Of a stretch of 64,000 bases of DNA, positions 58,457 through 64,000 are shown piece by piece. Each line of letters begins with the position of its first letter. The stretch's first letter is position 1. The notes under the pieces are model-generated. The model saw only the letters and a list, made by a program, of their open reading frames with translations. It had not been told where the DNA came from and did not search any database. Location of the stretch: the NCBI GenBank assembly GCA_002224055.1, contig AZLU01000037.1, positions 1-64,000 on the forward strand, written 5' to 3'. Source of the stretch: Pezizomycotina sp. ARF18. Its lineage: Eukaryota; Ascomycota. A program made the translations under genes and the position numbers.

Positions 58457-58974
58457 CTAGGCTAACTACACGCCAAAAAATTATATCAAATTTATGTCTC
58501 CGATGTTAAAGTTTCGCATATATTTTAGTTTGACGATTAATTAAATATTCAAGTTTTATAAGTTTTTTTTTAATAAAAAATTAAAATTTTATAATAATAA
58601 TATTTTAACGTTAAAATAGTTATCGGAGAGTATAAATTTTTATATTTTATATTCCGATTTTGCTTTAATTTTTACGTAGTTATTATTATTAATAAAATTA
58701 TAATTATTTAACGAATTTTTAATAATAAATTTTTAAAATTTAAATATCTAACATGAATTAAAGCTCGACTTTCGAAGTCTATGTCCAAAAAAAATTTTAA
58801 AATTTTTTTTTTAAAAAATAAAAAATAAAAATACGTTAATTTTAAATTTAAATTATAATTAAATTAATATTTTATTTTATAGATTTTTAAGTTTAAAATA
58901 TCGTTTAAAATTTAGAGAATAATAATATCATTTTTTTTTTATAATTTTTTTTGGCGTATGCACAGTTAGCCTAG
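58457..58974. mobile_element. Non-autonomous inverted-repeat DNA transposon (MITE-like), AT-rich
   Basis: The left end CTAGGCTAACTACACGCC plus an A-run matches the reverse complement of the right end, which ends GGCGTATGCACAGTTAGC then CTAG. The inverted repeats span about 29-35 bp with a few mismatches or a 4-5 bp indel. The interior is almost pure A/T with no coding frame. The 518-bp length, terminal inverted repeats and lack of a transposase fit a MITE. The extreme AT content is what repeat-induced point mutation (C to T) produces in ascomycetes. A target-site duplication is not certain (possibly only a 2-bp TA type). Confidence 0.7.
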
Positions 58975-59208
58975 CTTGCCTACGGTACACATCCTCGGAT
59001 TATATAAACAGGCAGTCTGGGTACGAGGGAAGGCTAGGAGCCTTATTATTCTATCTAATACAACACCATATAGATTAAAAGAATATCAGTTATAAACAAA
59101 ACAATATATATTAATATCCGAAGTAGGCCTTCTTCCTTAATAGCCTTACGAAACTCATTACAAATTAAAAACCCATCTACAAACACTCCTGGCCGTCATC
59201 TAAGAACA

Positions 59209-60674
59209 ATGGACCAAATAATGCGCGAAGTTCGCGAGATCAAAGAAACCGTCCACTCCTCCCGCCGCAAGCTTCAAACCCTCGAGTGCAACGCCAAAGA
59301 ATCCATAAGCACAGAAGTCTCTAGCGTGTCTTCCTCGCTGAAGCAAGACGGCCACAAAATCCACCACGTGTCCTCACAGACGAAATCCTTCATCTCGCAA
59401 ATCGAGTATCACCACGAACCCGAGAAAACTGTCGATTTTCACCCGCAATACTATGGCTCCGCGACAGCTTTCAGGAGATCATCCGCGGCCTGGACGACAC
59501 GAGGAAAGGCCGACGGAGCGATAGAGACTACGCAGTCATACACGTATAATGTCATGGACGTCGGACATAAAGTGGCGATAACCGACGAGAAGCTTACGGA
59601 GTGTCAAAGTGAAGCTGCGGATATAGCGAGGCGCAGCCAGGCAGAACTTGAGGATAGTGAGAGGATCGTCCAGGAAACATTGGCGGAGATCCGGAGCAAA
59701 GAACATCAGATTAGAGATAAGATATCTGAGGCTGCTTCTAAGAGGCGGCAGAAAGAGCAGCTAGAGAGGGATATTGAAAATGCACGTAAACAAGTTGAAG
59801 AAGCCGAACGCATGCGCGAGGAGGAAAAGAAGGGTGCTTGGGCTGGGTTGGTAAGTAAATCATCCTTCGATTCTATTTTCGACTTTTCGTAAGCCATACT
59901 AAAAAGAACATTGCAATAGGGATTGGCTGCTGTCGGTGTCATCGGCGCAGCGTTTACATTTGGAGGTCCCTTTCACTTACAGCTGCAGGAGTTGGGATGG
60001 CTACGTATGTTTCCGTTACGTCAACCACCTCGCTAGCTTGATTATATCTTTTAACTAACACTTAACAACTTTTCAAAGTTATAGAGCCGTGCGCATGGAC
60101 GAATTTGAGAATCAAGCTAGATCCGCTCGCTCAAACGTGAGCAGTCTAGATTCGCAAATCAGCCAGAATACCGGGACGTTGAGAACCTAGAACGGGAGAA
60201 AACTCGCTTGAACGTGCTCGTGGAACGACATCAATGTGAAATCGCGCTCAGAAATCGAGCCAGATCACGCAAAAGAAGCAGATCCAAGAAGCCCAGAGCG
60301 CACAAGGCGAAATCAAAACGCTCAAACAATATACGGATGCGACAAAGCAAAACATCTCGGAGGCTATACCGGAGCTTCATAAGATCAAAACGAACTTAGA
60401 AGAGTGCAGCATGCTCGTCAAAGAGAAATCAATCGACCTATCAGAGTCGGCTTCGCTAGTTGAGCAGTTTACTTATAAGATACCTTTCCTTGGAAAAGCA
60501 TTAAGAGGACGCGCGAGTTTAATCGACATATGCGCTTGATCCGTCAGGCGTCCGATACGCTCGAGCAGATTCATTCTGAAATATCTACCTTAGAGTTTAG
60601 TAATGCAGGGAAGTTCATCGATATGAAGCCAAGTGTAACGGTAAATGTTGTCCATTTGCCTATACAGAGGTGAA
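59209..60674 (+). CDS. Coiled-coil protein B with central glycine-rich hydrophobic hairpin
   Basis: The start ATG at 59209 gives MDQIMREVREIKETVHSSRR and a long helical region (227 codons) rich in Glu, Lys, Arg and Gln. Intron 1 (59851-59919, GTAAGT...ATAG) joins WAGL to GLAAVGVIGAAFTFGGPF. A one-base shift gives SLTAAGVGMAT, so two short Gly/Ala-rich hydrophobic helices lie between coiled coils. Intron 2 (60005-60078, GTATGT, branch CTAAC, AAAG) joins to YRAVRMDEFENQARSARSNV. Heptad-rich sequence follows (GEIKTLKQYTDATKQNISEA, IPELHKIKTNLEECSML, SLVEQFTYKIPFLGKALRG), ending ASDTLEQIHSEISTLEFSNA. Total about 430 residues. The hairpin could insert into or lie on a membrane. No named family recognised; it lies divergently from coiled-coil gene A across the MITE. 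Confidence 0.6.
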
Positions 60675-61425
60675 GTATCAGGATCCCGAGATGTAAACTT
60701 TATTAATTTTTCTTTCTTATAGCTCTTGAGGATACTTGTGGAAGCCCGCAGCACTTTGCATATATGAAATTCAGTAAATATAATATGGATCTAGAATGTA
60801 GCAGAGTAGATTACCAACGAAAAAAAAATTTGTGAATCACTCAAACTGCCAAAAGAAGATAGAACTCTTAACTTCAAGTATCATGTCATGCTGATTATCC
60901 TTCATCCTGAGGCAAAGCTAGCTAGCTATGCTTCGTGGTAATGCTGTACAATTCGTCTGCACGCTCTCCAGTACGATTGAAGTGAAGTTTGCGCAACGAT
61001 GCTCCAGAGGTTATGGTGGAAACAGACATCTGGGTGATTAGATGTCTATCCGCTACTTATAGGTTTAACACTTGAGAGGTGTAAACATGGAGTAAAAGCT
61101 CTGCGATATTGCCCAACGGCACCAATTAATGGTTGGTATCCATCAAAATAGCAATGAGTAATGATTGGCTCGCGGAGGGGCTTAGAGCGAGCTGCAAGGC
61201 GGTGCGGCTGAGCTGGCATCGCAATCCGATACGCGATGTGCGTAGGATTCTTTTACCCAACTTTTTAGTATCTCGATATATGATATTCGAATCTTCCGAA
61301 ACATCTTCTGAGATACAGATTACATACAATTCGATCCTAGTCATCGCGGTATATCAACTATTTATCTAGATAGGCTTTCGGTACGAGCGTCAAACCTCCA
61401 AGAATCCATGTAACAACGTAAAGAA
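60675..61425. other. Intergenic between coiled-coil gene B and the ULD_2 gene
   Basis: About 0.75 kb. Two opposed short frames near 61126-61369 overlap each other and look like chance. Probably contains the ULD_2 gene promoter. Confidence 0.5.
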
Positions 61426-62883
61426 ATGGTGCCCTACGGTTTCGGCGTTGGGGACTTCATCTCCGCCGCCAGTCTCGTCTACCAGCTCATCCAAACGCTC
61501 AGAGCAGTCTCCGAAGACACCATACAGTTCCAGAAAGTCCAACTAGCTCTACTATCATTCACGCGACACTCCTCAACCTCGAAAAAGTGATATTGAGCGG
61601 TAATGCACGACTATCGGACGAGCAAGTCCTCCAGATCAAGACGGTATTAAACAGCTGCCGTGCGCCCGTCGTTAAATTCGAAGACAGCGTCAAGACGTAC
61701 ATCAAAGCCGGTGATCGGAGAGGGGAGGATGGAGTATACCGCTTGAAGAGCGTGCGGAAGAAGATACACTGGAGCTTTGCCGGGAAGAAAAAGGTCGAGC
61801 CGTTTGAGCGGGAGATATTGTATTATATATCACTATTAGGACTTAATATGCAGAGTATACAGCAGTAAGCTCACTTCTATTACCTATAGCAGCAGGAAAA
61901 CGATAACTGACAGAATTTTACAGACAAACTTTGCAGGACCTGAGCACGCAAGTCATCTCCCTTCAACAAACTCCAACTTCGACGGACGTTTCCCGTTCTA
62001 TACCGCGAAAGTGGGATCAGGAACCAATATGTTTCCAAGATGCCGTAGGCCGTAAATACGGACTACCGATAGAGGCGTGTCGCGCCTTCAGCGGCCTCAT
62101 AGCTATACTTCTCTCCGCTTTCTCCAGTGAGAAACTAGTGCGGGATGCGATAAACAAGCAAGCGATCTGGCTGTTTACGCCGCAGGCCAGACACAATAGC
62201 AAGTGGACCTAATTGGGAGTCGGACTGGGAGGGCTACGTGCGACCCGGTATGGTGCTAGGAATGTCGCTATTCGCAGGGTTCGGCGAGCGTAATCCCAAC
62301 TTGTACCTTTCGATACCGGCGGGGGCACCTTCGACCTGGATTCCCGAGTTCCACGGTGCGCTCTTGCAAGGCGCAAGAGAAAGGAAGTCGAAGAAGAGCT
62401 GGACTGCGATGATGCGAACTTGTCGAAAATCAACCAGTCCACTTCTACGGGTGGGAAAAGTCGTATTACATCAGTGAAGTTGACACGATACGGTTCAAGA
62501 ATCCTCTGCCGGATTGGGCCGAATACGATCCTGAAACTGAATTTATTCTGAAGTAAGAAAGGTCCTCCTTTCTATTCCATAATTAGGCCATTTACTGACA
62601 AGCCTCGTGAACCCGTAGGTCATCCAGGCGACGCTACGATGACGACAATGTGATAGAAATCGCAGACTCCAGCGAGCTCTCAGTAACTTCCACGAATAGC
62701 ACGCTTCACGACCCTGATCCGGAGGAAAGCCCCGAATCATATCACTACGAATCCTGTATCCACTGTTGCGTGGGTATTCCTTACTCTGTGACTCCCATAC
62801 GGTTCCTCCGGAGAAAGCTCTCTGCAACAGCTGTTTATTATTTACAAAGATCTAGATATCTCGCCGAAGGATTAACAGAATAG
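61426..62883 (+). CDS. Fungal protein with N-terminal helical domain and ubiquitin-like (ULD_2) domain
   Basis: The start ATG at 61426 gives MVPYGFGVGDFISAASLVYQ, a helical N-terminus like those of fungal NLR-type and related proteins. One lost C in TTC-CAC near 61560 shifts the frame to TLLNLEKVILSGNARLSDEQ and on to REILYYISLLGLNMQSIQ. Intron 1 (61865-61923, 59 bp, branch CTGAC, ACAG) joins to TLQDLSTQVISLQQTP. The ULD_2-like domain follows: WDQEPICFQDAVGRKYGLPI, EACRAFSGLIAILLSAF, IWLFTPQARH, then in another frame YVRPGMVLGMSLFAGFGERN. Intron 2 (62553-62618, 66 bp) joins DPETEFILK to SSRRRYDDDNVIEIADSSEL and an acidic Ser/Pro tail. About 430 residues. Such proteins are abundant in Pezizomycotina and mostly uncharacterised; a signalling adaptor role is inference. 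Confidence 0.7.
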
Positions 62884-63310
62884 CTTGCTTCTAGCCCTTG
62901 GTTTAAATCCTCCTGGGTTTATTTCCTCGTTTTCCCCTTCCCCCTCGCCTTTCTCTAGGAGGTAGTGCCTTTTTTGTCCTCCTCGTCGTACATCTTTTTT
63001 ATTAATTATCAGTTTTTCGAGCATTCTAAAGGGCTATATACGAATACTTTTTTATCAAAATACATTTAGGCGGTTGAAGCGAGTGTAACTATAGTAAAAA
63101 TATATCCTGTAGCTGTTTGATACCGTCTTGTTTTCTTCCCCTTCCGAGCATTTTTTTCTCTCTCCATTGTCGAGCTATAAGACGCCATATATCTTAATGA
63201 ATGTTATCTCCAAGAGCCCGACCCTTTCCCCCTTCGAAAGCAACAGTTATGATCTCCAACGAAATCTGCAAAGTGATGTTTGATATTACGCAGCGGGGCC
63301 TGCACCATAC
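62884..63310. other. 3' intergenic between convergent genes
   Basis: T/C-rich then AT-rich sequence between the ULD_2 gene (plus) and MND1 (minus), probably holding both 3' ends. No gene. Confidence 0.6.
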
Positions 63311-64000
63311 TTATTCGACGTAGTCCAAATCCTCAGGAAGATCGTATTGCTGCCTCACTTGCAGTATTAAATCCGAGCCCTGGCCTGTCTTCTCCTTGAG
63401 AAACTTTTCGAGGGTGAAGATGTTGTCTAGCGCTCCGAAAATGTAGATGTGGCTGATTGTTAGTTGAAAACTCCAAATGGACTTACAAATTGCGCCCAAC
63501 CATGAAGGTGGTTAAAAGGAAGAAAGGGGCGTGTTTCGAGCTCACCAATGTAAGTATTGATAGCGGTCTTAACCTTCTCCTTCTCCGCAATGCGGCGCTT
63601 CAGCTCCGTCGGGTCGTTTTCGGCGTACGCCTTGAGCTCCTTGAGCAGCGTCTCCTTCTCGGCCGTGAGCTCCTTGTAGCGCTCCAACATTTCCTTTACA
63701 TCCAACTTCAGCATCACAGAATCACAGCCAGCTATATTCACCGTCACCACCCCCCAGAGATCCACAAAGAGAGCTAACGCACCTCATCACCGCCCCTCTC
63801 CTTCTCCTCCTCCAGCGCCTCCTCCATCTCCGCAATCTTCCTTCCCAGCTCTTCTTCTCGCCCCTCCACTTCTCCCTCTCGTTCTCCGCCTGCTTCCCTT
63901 CGTCGCCGCGGAAGCACCAGTACCAGTTCCCGAACCGATCTTCTCAACGCGTATCTTGCCGTCGTCAGACAGGGCCGTGAGGTAGTCCTTCACCTGCATG
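63311..64000 (-). CDS. Mnd1, meiotic recombination cofactor (5' end outside window)
   Basis: Mnd1 pairs with Hop2 and stimulates Dmc1/Rad51 strand exchange in meiosis. At the window edge the minus strand reads MQVKDYLTALSDDGKIRVEK then, after a one-base shift, IGSGNWYWCFRGDE, matching the winged-helix end of Mnd1 (human SVKEVLQSLVDDG...GTSNYYWAF). A charged coiled coil follows (KLDVKEMLERYKELTAEKET, AYAENDPTELKRRIAEKEKV). The C-terminus is LDNIFTLEKFLKEK then QYDLPEDLDYVE, the conserved DNIF...PEDxDY ending of the family, with its stop at 63311-63313. One intron begins with GTGCGT at 63782; a second lies near 63440-63560 (branch CTAAC, CAG). The first residues of the gene lie beyond base 64000. 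Length fits the roughly 205-230 residues of the family. Confidence 0.85.

Noticed and set aside
1-64000. Retroelement, LTR or virus-like element
   Set aside because: No reverse transcriptase, integrase, capsid-like or terminal direct-repeat signal was noticed by eye; absence is not proof, given frame errors.

Overview
The window looks like nuclear DNA of a filamentous ascomycete (Pezizomycotina). The evidence is short introns with GTRNGT donors, CTRAC/TACTAAC branch points and YAG acceptors, plus recognisable fungal families: Shr3, a Yor1/MRP-type ABC transporter, Mnd1, an F-box-like family, a GPI-type mucin and a protein with the fungal ubiquitin-like domain ULD_2. No tRNA, rRNA, CRISPR array, retroelement or virus-like element was recognised.

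Layout. 1-7.3 kb is mostly gene-free; its first 3 kb is strongly purine-rich on the plus strand. 7.3-11.4 kb holds F-box-like fragments and unrecognised minus-strand coding pieces. 13.1-14.5 kb (minus) is a membrane-anchored glycosyltransferase-like gene. 16.0-17.25 kb (plus) is a bacterial-type diaminopimelate decarboxylase. 18.6-19.65 kb (plus) is a CobW/COG0523 metal-chaperone GTPase. 19.9-25.4 kb is a previously unobvious, very decayed tandem array with a steady period of about 182 bp. 25.8-26.6 kb (plus) is SHR3. 30.3-36.4 kb (plus) is a long T/C-rich leader followed by a full-length ABCC transporter. 37.2-39.2 kb (minus) carries two F-box-like paralogues. 40.3-43.2 kb (minus) is a Ser/Thr/Pro-rich wall mucin. 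45.8-54.1 kb (plus) is a tandem trio of transmembrane pepsin-fold proteins that appear to lack catalytic residues and share a cytoplasmic tail motif. 54.4-56.8 kb (minus) and 59.2-60.7 kb (plus) are divergent coiled-coil genes separated by a 518-bp AT-rich inverted-repeat transposon. 61.4-62.9 kb (plus) is the ULD_2 gene. MND1 (minus) runs off the right edge.

How the parts relate. The left and middle hold housekeeping genes (SHR3, ABC transporter, CobW GTPase). 45-63 kb reads as an accessory block: receptor-like membrane proteins, helical proteins with a hydrophobic hairpin, and a ULD_2 protein whose N-terminus resembles fungal NLR-type helical domains. A link to self/non-self or stress signalling is only a hypothesis.

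Important caveat. Almost every conserved gene is cut into frames by loss of one base from a short homopolymer, with the next stretch of protein intact in another frame. This affects genes expected to be under selection (SHR3, MND1, the transporter), so it looks more like uncorrected long-read indel error than mass pseudogene formation. CDS entries below therefore give the whole span of each gene, including introns and frame breaks.
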